This document shows, one piece after another, positions 7,163 to 15,231 of a stretch of 33,341 bases of DNA; position 1 is the stretch's first letter, and every line of letters starts with the position of its first letter. This stretch comes from an uncultured Eubacteriales bacterium (lineage in GTDB: Bacteria > Bacillota > Clostridia > Christensenellales > CAG-138). The stretch is from positions 1 through 33,341 of the forward strand of contig UQYI01000025.1 in assembly GCA_900545265.1 (NCBI GenBank), given 5' to 3'. The notes under the pieces were generated by a model. That model was not told the DNA's origin. It ran no database searches and saw only the letters and a list, made by a program, of their open reading frames with translations. The position numbers and the translations under genes were made by a program.

Positions 7163-8098
7163 ATGGAAGTTTGTAATAATTCTCAAAAAAAATCCGGCAG
7201 TCTGTTTCTCGTCATACTGAGCGGAGTAGGAGCTGCCCTCTCCTATTACTATCCTTTTTTTGCCCTGACTATGCTCAGCGTGCCTGCTTTATGGGCAGCA
7301 GCCGCCTTTAAGAGCCGCCAGGGATTTGTGACCCTGCTGCTGCTGACAGTATGGACCTATGTGTTCGGTCTGATTACAGGAAACGGTGCACTTCCCTCCC
7401 TGCTGAATCTGGGTTTTATCGCCCCGGCGGGGATTTTGCTGTATGTGCTCCAGCGGCAGTCCATGGGCAACACCCGCTCTGTACTGTATCTTTCCGTGGT
7501 ACTGACATTCGGCCTGTTTCTTGTATTCTGCGTCCCTTCTCTTCAACGGTACGGAGACGCGTATGCCGAAATAAACAGCTATTTTGCCCAGATCTCTGCT
7601 CCATTTGCAGAGAATGCTGCCCTTAAGGAAAATGTGGAACTGGCGCAGAAAATGCTGCCGGATATCTTTCTGTCTTTCCTGTATTCACTGGGTGCTCTTT
7701 ATGCCCTAGTGAATGTGCGTTTTCTTCATCACATGAACCGTAGGCATAAAGATATGCCCCTTTGCCCCATGGCTCCCTTTGGTAACTGGAGCCTGCCGCG
7801 GCTGTATGGACCAGTGCTCTTCTCCGCGGTGCTTGTATTGCTGCTGTTGGAATATGCTGGCATTACCTCCTTTTCTGCCGCCACCAACCTTTTATATGAA
7901 ATGCTGATGCTGCCCATGATGCTTTTGGGAGCGCAGTTTATCTATCGTATTTTCCTGCTCAGGCGGGGCCCGAAATCTGCCCGCCGGATCACCATTTTGC
8001 TGACAGCGGCCCTGTTGGTGCTGGGGGGCTTTGTGCTCTTTCTGCTGGGAATGTTCTCATCCTTCGGTCCTGGCCGCATACGAAAGGAGAAGCCGTGA
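7163..8098 (+). CDS. DUF2232 (YybS-type) multi-pass membrane protein
   Basis: A 311-residue integral membrane protein with about eight hydrophobic segments, for example near 14-50, 55-95, 105-125, 165-185, 210-235, 245-265 and 275-300. It is assigned to DUF2232/YybS by hydrophobic pattern, length and location: it directly precedes gdpP, rplI and dnaB, the same order as yybS-yybT(gdpP)-rplI-dnaC in Bacillus subtilis. Its biochemical role is unknown. The stop codon overlaps the GTG start of gdpP by 4 bp (GTGA), so the two are translationally coupled. The start may be leaderless (see the promoter at 7128). Confidence 0.8.
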   Translation: MEVCNNSQKKSGSLFLVILSGVGAALSYYYPFFALTMLSVPALWAAAAFKSRQGFVTLLLLTVWTYVFGLITGNGALPSLLNLGFIAPAGILLYVLQRQSMGNTRSVLYLSVVLTFGLFLVFCVPSLQRYGDAYAEINSYFAQISAPFAENAALKENVELAQKMLPDIFLSFLYSLGALYALVNVRFLHHMNRRHKDMPLCPMAPFGNWSLPRLYGPVLFSAVLVLLLLEYAGITSFSAATNLLYEMLMLPMMLLGAQFIYRIFLLRRGPKSARRITILLTAALLVLGGFVLFLLGMFSSFGPGRIRKEKP

Positions 8099-10041
8099 AG
8101 AATTACCGTTCTGCCCTGCTGTTTACCGGTATTGTGCTGTTGCTTGCCTCCGGTGCGGCTTTGTATCATGACCGAATCCTGGGCTGCATTGCACTGGGCA
8201 TCTCTCTGGTGCTTATGGGTGGACTCCTTCTGCTGCTCAGCGGCGTGGCCCACAAGCAGCAGAAGCTGATGGATCAGGTCTTTGCCGATAACGGCACTGC
8301 CGCCGCCCAGCTTATCAGCCATATTGCCATCCCCCTGCTGCTCAGTGATATGAGCGGCCGCATTGTCTGGCGAAACGAAGCCATGGCCCATCTGTACCCC
8401 TCCGATACGCTTAAAGAAGCTTTGCCTGCTTTCAATCCCGCTCAACCTGCTGTACAGCAGATCGTGTGGCAGGGAAGCAGCTATCAGGTCATGACCATGG
8501 CGGTGAATCGCCCCCATGCCCGGCGCAGACTGCTGCTGCAATTCTGGCTGGACAGAACGGAAGCCGCCCACTACCAGCGGCTGTATACTGAGCAGCTTCC
8601 CTGCGTGATGCTGGTATATGTAGACAATTATGAAGACATGGCCGGGGACCGTCAGTTCCACGGTACGGCTGTACTGGCCGAGGTGGAACGGCTTATCTCC
8701 GATACTATCCGCAACGCCGGGGGTGTCTATTGCCGGTACGAAAACGGGCGCTTTCTATGTTTTCTGGAAGCGCAGGCGCTTAAAAAGCTGGAAAGCGATG
8801 GGTTCCGGCTTATCGAGCAGGCTCGCCGCATTGAAACGGGTACCGGTTCCACCGTTTCCCTTTCTATTGCCGTGGGCATGGCTCAGCGAGTGGCGCAAAG
8901 CGAAGAAAGCGCCCGGTTGGCCATGGAGTTGGCTTTGGGCCGGGGCGGCGACCAGGCTGTAGTTCGGGACGGTGCCGATTACCGCTTTTATGGCGGCCGA
9001 AAGCAGCAGGATGCTCGGCAGTCCAGAGTCAAAATGCGCTTGTTTGCTAAAGCTCTGCGGCAGCTTTTTGAAAACAACGGGGATGTGTTCATCATGGGAC
9101 ACCGCAATCCGGATATGGATTGCCTGGGAGCTGCTTTGGGTGTGGCTACCTGTGCTGAGCATACAGGTTCCCGCGCTTTTATCGTGCTGGAAGAAGGGAA
9201 TCCTTCTATTGAGGAATATCTGAATGAAATGCGCCGCACGGGACTGTATAACAAACTCATCCTTACCCGCCAACAGGCTAAGGATCTGTTCCGTGACAAC
9301 TCCGTTCTGGTGGTGGTAGATACCCAACGCCCCAGCACGGTGGAAGCTCCGGATCTGCTCCATCTGGCTGAGCATCTGGTTCTCATTGACCACCATCGAC
9401 GCAGTGCCGACTATATTGAAAACCCTACTCTCCACTACCTGGAGAGCCGCTCCTCCTCTACTTGTGAAATGGTCACGGAGGTGTTACAGTATTTTGCAGA
9501 GGGTGTGCGGCCCAACGCTTTTGTGTGCAGTACCCTGCTGGCAGGCATCAGTCTGGATACCAAGCAGTTTGCCTTTAACGTAGGCAGCCGTACCTTTGAG
9601 GCTGCGGGCTTCCTGCGGCGCAATGGAGCGGATCTTTCCGCCGTAAGTTCCATCTTTCAGAATGATTTTGACCGCTTTGTAGCTGTCAGTAAGGTGGTGG
9701 AACATGCCAATATTGATGAGAACGGTATAGCCGTCTCCTGCTGCCCGGAGGATGGCTCCTTTAATAAGCTTACCGCCGCGCAGGCAGCGGATGAACTGCT
9801 GACCATCCGAGGGGTTAAAGCGTCCTTTGTTCTGGGCCGGGGAGATGAAGAGATCAGTATTTCCGGCAGAAGTCTGGGCGGTATCAACGTACAGCTGATA
9901 CTGGAACGGTTGGGAGGCGGCGGCCACCTGACCATGGCGGGCGCCCAGCTCACCGGGGTTTCCATGGAAGAAGCGGTTGAAAAGCTTCGTGAAAGCATTA
10001 CCGAGCAGCTTCACAGAGACAACGAAGAGAAGCTATCCTGA
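8095..10041 (+). CDS. gdpP: Cyclic-di-AMP phosphodiesterase GdpP
   Basis: A membrane-bound DHH/DHHA1 phosphodiesterase that hydrolyses c-di-AMP to pApA, controlling osmotic and cell-wall homeostasis. Domains in order: two transmembrane helices (about 7-24 and 29-50), a PAS-like domain (about 65-165), a degenerate GGDEF domain (about 170-300, ENGRF in place of GGDEF), then DHH and DHHA1. The DHH catalytic motifs are intact: GHRNPDMDCLGAA (about 335-347), VVVDTQRPS, the DHH triad at about 432-434 and GGGGHLTMAGA (about 607-617). The length of 648 is typical. The start is a GTG at 8095, supported by AAAGGAGA just upstream and a 4-bp overlap with the preceding gene. L9 follows after 40 bp. Confidence 0.93.
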   Translation: MKNYRSALLFTGIVLLLASGAALYHDRILGCIALGISLVLMGGLLLLLSGVAHKQQKLMDQVFADNGTAAAQLISHIAIPLLLSDMSGRIVWRNEAMAHLYPSDTLKEALPAFNPAQPAVQQIVWQGSSYQVMTMAVNRPHARRRLLLQFWLDRTEAAHYQRLYTEQLPCVMLVYVDNYEDMAGDRQFHGTAVLAEVERLISDTIRNAGGVYCRYENGRFLCFLEAQALKKLESDGFRLIEQARRIETGTGSTVSLSIAVGMAQRVAQSEESARLAMELALGRGGDQAVVRDGADYRFYGGRKQQDARQSRVKMRLFAKALRQLFENNGDVFIMGHRNPDMDCLGAALGVATCAEHTGSRAFIVLEEGNPSIEEYLNEMRRTGLYNKLILTRQQAKDLFRDNSVLVVVDTQRPSTVEAPDLLHLAEHLVLIDHHRRSADYIENPTLHYLESRSSSTCEMVTEVLQYFAEGVRPNAFVCSTLLAGISLDTKQFAFNVGSRTFEAAGFLRRNGADLSAVSSIFQNDFDRFVAVSKVVEHANIDENGIAVSCCPEDGSFNKLTAAQAADELLTIRGVKASFVLGRGDEEISISGRSLGGINVQLILERLGGGGHLTMAGAQLTGVSMEEAVEKLRESITEQLHRDNEEKLS

Positions 10042-10081
10042 AAAACACATTTTATATTCACAGCATAAGGAGGTACCTAAC

Positions 10082-10525
10082 ATGCAGGTAGTATTGGAAC
10101 AAGATGTAAAGGGAACAGGAAAAAAGGGGGAAATCGTCAACGTATCCGATGGCTATGCCAGAAACTTTCTGCTGCCCCGAAAGCTGGCTTCCCCGGCAGA
10201 TAAAGCGGCACTCAACGCTATGAACATTCAAAAAAGCGCCGCCCAGCACCGCCGCTTTACCGCCGGCAATAAGGCCCGGGAGGATGCCAAAGCTATCGAA
10301 AAACTTACCGTGACCATCCCCGTAAAGATGGGTGAAAACGGAAAAATGTTTGGTTCCGTTACCGGTAAGGAAGTAGCCGCCGCTCTGAAGGAGCAGCACG
10401 GTATGGAGATCGACAAGAAAAAGATTGCTATGGATCAGATCCGCTCTACCGGTGAATATGTAGCCAGAATTTCCCTCTTTGAAGACGTCAAGGCCAATTT
10501 GAAGGTAATGGTCAAAGAAGCATAA
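10082..10525 (+). CDS. rplI: 50S ribosomal protein L9
   Basis: A 147-residue ribosomal protein that binds 23S rRNA near the L1 stalk. The N-terminal domain signature GKKGEIVNVSDGYARNFLLP is present at about 13-32, followed by the long connecting helix and the C-terminal domain (GKMFGSVTGKEVAAAL). It is preceded by a perfect TAAGGAGGT site at 10066-10074. It sits between gdpP and dnaB in the classical Firmicutes order, 27 bp before dnaB. Confidence 0.97.
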   Translation: MQVVLEQDVKGTGKKGEIVNVSDGYARNFLLPRKLASPADKAALNAMNIQKSAAQHRRFTAGNKAREDAKAIEKLTVTIPVKMGENGKMFGSVTGKEVAAALKEQHGMEIDKKKIAMDQIRSTGEYVARISLFEDVKANLKVMVKEA

Positions 10526-10552
10526 GCCCCCTCCTCCTGGGAAGGACAGCAC

Positions 10553-11887
10553 ATGGAAGAGAAACAGAACCTTATTCAACCCAACAGTCTGGATGCCGAA
10601 CGCTCGGTATTGGGCTCCATGCTCCTGGAGAGCAATGCCCTGGAACAGATGTTGGAACAGCTGCGGGCCGAAGATTTTTACAGCGGCGCCCACCAGCGTA
10701 TCTTTGAAAGCATGGCGCGGGTACGCCTTGCAGGCGATGCAGTAGACGCTGTAACCCTTATGGACGACCTTCAGCGTCATGGGCAGCTGGAAGCCGTGGG
10801 CGGAGCCGTATACCTGACGGAACTCATGGAGTTTGTGCCCTCTGCTGCCAATGTGGGGTATTATGCCCGCATTGTAGAAGAGCGCAGTGTGCAGCGAAGC
10901 CTTATCCGGGCAGGCAATGAGATGATCCACGACGGTATGGACGAAGGGAAGGATATAGAAGATTCTCTCAACCAGGCAGAAAAACGGATCTATGATATTT
11001 CCATGCGCAAGGTGGAGGATTCTCTGGCGCCCCTGAGCCAAATCGTCCCTGACGCCATTGCACAGATTGGAGATCTGCTGGCTCGTCACGGCCAGATTAC
11101 CGGAGTGCCCACAGGTTTCCGGGAGCTGGATCGGGTGACCAATGGTCTGCAAAAATCCGATCTGATCATTATTGCTGCCCGACCGGCCATGGGCAAAAGC
11201 TCCTTTGCCATGAATATCGGCCAATATGCCGCCGTCCACGGTGGACGAAGTGTGGTATATTTCAGTCTGGAAATGAGCAAAGAGCAATTGGTCATGCGTA
11301 TGCTCTGTACGGAAGCCCGAGTGGAATCCCAGAAGATTAAAGAAGGTACTCTCTCTGATGAAGAGATGGAAGCCATTCTTTCCGTTACGGATAAGCTTCA
11401 GGCCGGTAAGCTGTATATCGATGATTCCGGCGGGGCTACCGTAGCTTCCATCCGCTCCAAATGCAGACGGCTGAAAGCACAATCCGGACTGGATATGATC
11501 ATTATCGATTATATGCAGCTCATGTCCGGGACGGGCTCTTCTGCCCGCAAGAGTGACAACCGCCAGCAGGAAGTAGCGGACATGACCCGTGCCATGAAGC
11601 TTTTGGCCAGAGAGCTGGATGTGCCCATTCTGCTGCTGTCGCAGTTGAACCGAGGCCCGGAACAGCGTACAGATCATAAGCCCATCATTGCCGACCTGCG
11701 TGAAAGCGGATCCATCGAACAGGATGCTGATATGGTATTGCTTCTCTACCGTCCTCAGGTCTATGATGAAACACTGGATAATACCTCCCAGGTGATCATT
11801 GCCAAGCATCGCCACGGCCCCACCGGCACTGTGGAACTGGCCTGGTTGGGGCAGTTCACCAAGTTTGAGGATATTGCCAGAGAGTAA
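10553..11887 (+). CDS. dnaB: Replicative DNA helicase DnaB (DnaC in Bacillus)
   Basis: A 444-residue hexameric RecA-fold helicase that unwinds DNA at the replication fork. The N-terminal DnaB domain starts with the typical PNSLDAERSVLGSMLL (about 8-23). The C-terminal ATPase has Walker A ARPAMGKSS (K215), DnaB motif FSLEMSKEQLVMRM, Walker B IIIDYMQLM (about 318-326), QLNRGPEQR and the arginine-finger region KHRHGPTG. No intein is present. A Rho-independent terminator follows 8 bp after the stop. The helicase-loading genes dnaD and dnaI-like lie about 3.3 kb downstream, beyond the Ca2+ ATPase. Confidence 0.97.
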   Translation: MEEKQNLIQPNSLDAERSVLGSMLLESNALEQMLEQLRAEDFYSGAHQRIFESMARVRLAGDAVDAVTLMDDLQRHGQLEAVGGAVYLTELMEFVPSAANVGYYARIVEERSVQRSLIRAGNEMIHDGMDEGKDIEDSLNQAEKRIYDISMRKVEDSLAPLSQIVPDAIAQIGDLLARHGQITGVPTGFRELDRVTNGLQKSDLIIIAARPAMGKSSFAMNIGQYAAVHGGRSVVYFSLEMSKEQLVMRMLCTEARVESQKIKEGTLSDEEMEAILSVTDKLQAGKLYIDDSGGATVASIRSKCRRLKAQSGLDMIIIDYMQLMSGTGSSARKSDNRQQEVADMTRAMKLLARELDVPILLLSQLNRGPEQRTDHKPIIADLRESGSIEQDADMVLLLYRPQVYDETLDNTSQVIIAKHRHGPTGTVELAWLGQFTKFEDIARE

Positions 11888-11895
11888 CAATTTAA

Positions 11896-11923
11896 GGCGC
11901 CTGGTTATGCCGGGTGCCTTTTT
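11896..11923 (+). terminator. Terminator after dnaB
   Basis: A 9-bp stem GGCGCCTGG/CCGGGTGCC (with two G-T pairs) and a 5-nt loop are followed by TTTTT. It ends the yybS-gdpP-rplI-dnaB unit. Confidence 0.85.
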
Positions 11924-12249
11924 GACATCATTTGACTCTCACGGACACTCGGCGCTGCCGCTTCTGCCGTCCGGTTGTCTTCGGCATTTCGATTTATAAC
12001 AATTTAAATTGCTTTTCTGAGATATGTTTCTAAAAAGAATTGACTTTTCGCTCACCTCCCTGCTTACACGGGAAAAAGCACCCATTTTCCCGCAAAAAAT
12101 TGTTTCTGTTTTTCTACTTTTCATATTTTCCCATTTGTGGGGCAAAAATCCCATATTGTCCCATGCTTTATGCAGTTTTCCGTCATTTATGCAAATCGTA
12201 TTATTACTTTATGCATATATAGTCGTTTCCAGCGTGTAAAAACCGATAA
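11924..12249. other. AT-rich intergenic region without a gene
   Basis: This stretch of about 325 bp separates dnaB from the Ca2+ ATPase and is clearly more AT-rich than its surroundings. I find no coding region that looks real on either strand. It holds the periodic TGGGA motifs at 12129-12163 (listed separately) and ends at the ATPase promoter. Confidence 0.6.
12129..12163 (-). promoter_or_regulatory. 10-bp-phased TGGGA motifs resembling an MraZ box
   Basis: On the minus strand TGGGA occurs at 12163-12159, 12153-12149 and 12133-12129. The first two are separated by exactly 5 bp, and the third keeps the 10-bp phase with one position missing. Published MraZ sites are TGGGN repeats separated by 5 bp. 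No mraZ or mraW lies in the window, so this is a resemblance only. Confidence 0.3.
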
Positions 12250-12288
12250 AAACGGAAGGTTGCATCCGTTTGGAAAATCCCGTATAGT
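12250..12288 (+). promoter_or_regulatory. Ca2+ ATPase promoter with overlapping palindrome
   Basis: TTGCAT (12260-12265), a 17-bp spacer and TATAGT (12283-12288). The palindrome AAACGGA-N8-TCCGTTT (12250-12271) covers the -35 element and looks like an operator or a 5' hairpin. Transcription would begin near 12295, supporting the ATPase start at 12317. Confidence 0.5.
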
Positions 12289-12316
12289 AAGTAAATCACT
12301 TATGAAGGAAATCGGT

Positions 12317-14995
12317 ATGAAATTCTATCTTGAAACCAGCGAGCAGGTACTCAATGATCTGCACTCCAGTGCCCAAGGACTCACCACCGCCGAAGCCGAA
12401 GAACGTTTGACCCGGAACGGCAAAAACAAGCTTCAGGAAGCCAAGCGGGACAGTCTTGTAAAGAAGTTCTTCTCCTCCCTGATGGATCCCATGATCCTCA
12501 TGCTTCTGGGCGCCGCCGCTATCCAGGCGATCGTCACGGTTATTGAATCCGGCGGTCAGCCTTCTTTCCGGGAATTTGCAGATGTGATCGTCATTCTCTC
12601 GGTAGTCCTGCTTAACACGGTGCTCAGCCTTGTACAGGAAGGCAAAGCGGAATCTGCCATGGATGCCCTGAAGGAAATGACGGCTGCCACCTCTAAAGTT
12701 CTGCGGGACGGCCGTCAGATACTCCTGAAAAGTGAGGATCTGGTAATCGGAGACGTGGTCGTGCTGGAAGCCGGCGATGCTGTACCTGCAGATTGCCGTA
12801 TTCTGGAAGGTCACTCCCTTAAAGCGGAAGAATCCGCACTTACCGGGGAGAGCGTACCAGTCAACAAACTGGTGGATACTCTCCGCTGCGGCCAGGGCAG
12901 CGATGTACCGCTGGGAGACCGCACCAATATGCTGTATTCAGGCTCCACAGTGGTCTACGGTCGAGGCCGGGCGGTAGTCACTGCTACGGGTATGGATACG
13001 GAAATGGGCAAGATCGCCGATGCTTTGAATCAGGCCAAGGCCGAAGAAACACCCCTGCAAAAGAAAATGGCAGAGCTTTCTCATCTGTTGACGAAGCTGG
13101 TGCTGGGCATCTGTGCCATAGTATTTCTGGTAGGCGTAGTGGAGGCCATGCTGCTTTCCGGGGAACCCTTCTCCTGGAGTATCCTTGGCAAAACGGCTTT
13201 GAACACCTTTATTGCAGCCATTGCTTTAGCAGTAGCCGCTATTCCCGAGGGATTGCCCGCTGTAGTGACCATTGTGCTGTCTATCGGCGTTACCTCCATG
13301 GCCAAACGCAATGCCGTCATTCGCCGCCTTACCGCCGTTGAAACTTTGGGCTGTGCTCAGGTCATCTGCTCTGATAAGACCGGTACACTGACTCAGAACA
13401 AAATGACTGTAGTAGAAGCCTGGGGAGCGGACAAAGCCCTGCTGGCCCGAGGCATGGCTCTTTGTTCCGATGCGGAGCTGAATGCTTCCGGCCAGGCAGA
13501 GGGCGAGCCTACGGAATGTGCCCTCGTAAACTTTGCCGCAGGAGAGGGGTTCCCCAAAGATACGCTCAAAGCAGACTTTCCTCGCGTGGCGGAGGCTCCT
13601 TTTGATTCCATGCGGAAAATGATGTCTACCCTGCATACCTGCACGCAGGGCGTAATGCAATTTACCAAAGGTGCCCCTGATGAAGTGCTGGCTCACTGCA
13701 CCCGTGTGCTTACGGAGCAGGGGATCCGTCCCATGACGAATGGAGACCGTCAACGCATCATGACCCAAAACAAGTCCATGGCGGATAAGGCGCTGCGGGT
13801 ATTGGCCTGCGCCTGCAGGGAATATGCTGCCCTGCCTGCGGATACCTCCGATGCCGCACTGGAGCAGGATCTGACCTTTGTAGGGCTCACGGGTATGATT
13901 GACCCGGTACGTCCGGAAGTAAAGGCTGCCGTGGAAGAATGCCGGCAGGCCGGTATCCGGGCGATCATGATTACCGGCGATCATATCGATACAGCCGTAG
14001 CCATTGCCAGAGAACTTGGTCTCATTAGCGATCCCTCTCAGGCCATTATGGGGCAGGCGCTCAATGACATGTCTGATGAGGAACTGGACAGAGCGATCGA
14101 GCGTTACAGTGTGTATGCCCGGGTACAGCCGGAGCACAAAGTCCGCATTGTGGAAGCCTGGAAGCGGCGTGGAAAGATCACCGCCATGACCGGAGACGGT
14201 GTTAACGATGCCCCCAGCATCAAAGCGGCTGATATCGGCATTGGTATGGGCATTACCGGTACGGATGTGACCAAAAATGTGGCGGATATGATCCTCGCGG
14301 ACGATAACTTTGCTACCATTGTTTCTGCCGTAGAGGAAGGGCGTAAAATTTACGCCAACATCCGCAAAGCCATTCAGTTTCTGCTTTCTTCCAATCTAAG
14401 TGAGGTGGTGTCCATCTTCACTGCGACCCTGCTCGGCTTTACGATTCTGGAGCCGGTGCACATTTTGTGGATCAATCTGATCACAGACAGCCTCCCTGCT
14501 CTGGCTTTGGGTATGGAACCGGGGGAACCGGATTCCATGCGCCGTCTGCCCCGTGATTCCCGGGACGGCATCTTCTCCGGTGGCGTAGGGGTGGATGTAG
14601 CGTATCAGGGCATACTTGTCTCTCTGCTAACGTTGGCTGCGTTCTTTATTGGCCATTATATGGAGTTTGGAGAATGGACTATCACCAACAGCCCAGACGG
14701 CGTCTCCATGGCGTTTTTGACCATGTCCATGGCCGAGATCTTCCATTCCTTCAATATGCGTTCTCAGCGAGGCAGCATCTTCTCATTGAAAAAACAGAAT
14801 CCCTGGCTCTGGCTGGGCGCTTTGGGCGCACTGCTGCTGACCACGGCGGTGATTTATGTCCCCTTTCTGGTGGAAGCTTTCGGCTTTACTTCCATCTCTT
14901 TGAGTGAATATACCGTAGCTATGGGATTGGCGGCTTCCATTATTCCTCTGGTAGAATTAGTGAAGCTCTTCCAGCGGAAGTTAAGCAAAAAATAA
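12317..14995 (+). CDS. P-type Ca2+-transporting ATPase (P2A/SERCA-like)
   Basis: An 892-residue membrane pump that exports Ca2+ using ATP. The actuator-domain TGES is at 176-179, the phosphorylation motif CSDKTGTLT contains D353, and the hinge TGDGVNDAP contains D627/D631. Ca2+-type specificity is supported by PEGLP at 310-314 in M4, the SSNLSEVV segment in M5 (the Asn/Glu pair of SERCA site residues) and NLITDSLPALALG in M6 (Asn, Thr and Asp ligands). The N-terminal cation-ATPase domain and C-terminal M7-M10 are present. The start at 12317 is chosen over the in-frame ATG at 12302 because AAGGAA lies 6 nt upstream and the promoter would leave 12302 with almost no leader. It stands alone between its own promoter and terminator. 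Confidence 0.93.
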   Translation: MKFYLETSEQVLNDLHSSAQGLTTAEAEERLTRNGKNKLQEAKRDSLVKKFFSSLMDPMILMLLGAAAIQAIVTVIESGGQPSFREFADVIVILSVVLLNTVLSLVQEGKAESAMDALKEMTAATSKVLRDGRQILLKSEDLVIGDVVVLEAGDAVPADCRILEGHSLKAEESALTGESVPVNKLVDTLRCGQGSDVPLGDRTNMLYSGSTVVYGRGRAVVTATGMDTEMGKIADALNQAKAEETPLQKKMAELSHLLTKLVLGICAIVFLVGVVEAMLLSGEPFSWSILGKTALNTFIAAIALAVAAIPEGLPAVVTIVLSIGVTSMAKRNAVIRRLTAVETLGCAQVICSDKTGTLTQNKMTVVEAWGADKALLARGMALCSDAELNASGQAEGEPTECALVNFAAGEGFPKDTLKADFPRVAEAPFDSMRKMMSTLHTCTQGVMQFTKGAPDEVLAHCTRVLTEQGIRPMTNGDRQRIMTQNKSMADKALRVLACACREYAALPADTSDAALEQDLTFVGLTGMIDPVRPEVKAAVEECRQAGIRAIMITGDHIDTAVAIARELGLISDPSQAIMGQALNDMSDEELDRAIERYSVYARVQPEHKVRIVEAWKRRGKITAMTGDGVNDAPSIKAADIGIGMGITGTDVTKNVADMILADDNFATIVSAVEEGRKIYANIRKAIQFLLSSNLSEVVSIFTATLLGFTILEPVHILWINLITDSLPALALGMEPGEPDSMRRLPRDSRDGIFSGGVGVDVAYQGILVSLLTLAAFFIGHYMEFGEWTITNSPDGVSMAFLTMSMAEIFHSFNMRSQRGSIFSLKKQNPWLWLGALGALLLTTAVIYVPFLVEAFGFTSISLSEYTVAMGLAASIIPLVELVKLFQRKLSKK

Positions 14996-15017
14996 AAAGC
15001 CCACGTATTGCAATCCA

Positions 15018-15047
15018 CGGCCTGTGCACCTTGCACAGGCCGTTTTT
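15018..15047 (+). terminator. Terminator after Ca2+ ATPase
   Basis: A perfect 11-bp stem CGGCCTGTGCA/TGCACAGGCCG with a 3-nt loop is followed by TTTTT. Confidence 0.92.
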
Positions 15048-15196
15048 ATATCTGTTTTCCCTTTTGTTTTATCCCTGCGTAAAGTTTAGCAGCTGCGTCT
15101 CATCCCCATATCATGATCCTTTCGCCTCTGTGTCCTGTGCTTGGTTTCTGTTCCCAATGAAGGAATGGCCTTTCCCGTTTTTACCGAATACAAGCC

Positions 15197-15225
15197 TTGA
15201 ATCTCCAGTCGGGTCATGCTATACT
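15197..15225 (+). promoter_or_regulatory. dnaD promoter positioned for a leaderless mRNA
   Basis: TTGAAT (15197-15202), a 17-bp spacer and an extended -10 TGC-TATACT (hexamer 15220-15225). The hexamer ends 6 nt before the ATG at 15232, so the expected transcription start is the A of the start codon. No ribosome binding site exists in the intervening TTTGTT. Confidence 0.7.
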
Positions 15226-15231
15226 TTTGTT

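Noticed and set aside
6977..7186. N-terminal extension of the DUF362 frame
   Set aside because: It would cover the promoter at 7009-7036 and has no family similarity.
10058..11890. Long minus-strand open frame of 610 codons opposite rplI and dnaB
   Set aside because: It is a shadow of two certain genes. The product resembles no protein, and it has no ribosome binding site or plausible start. GC-rich third positions keep antisense frames open.
12137..12316. N-terminal extension of the Ca2+ ATPase frame
   Set aside because: The extension lies upstream of the promoter and does not resemble the family. The ATG at 12317 has the ribosome binding site.
15031..15231. N-terminal extension of the dnaD frame
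   Set aside because: It begins inside the ATPase terminator and includes the dnaD promoter; the sequence is not domain-like.
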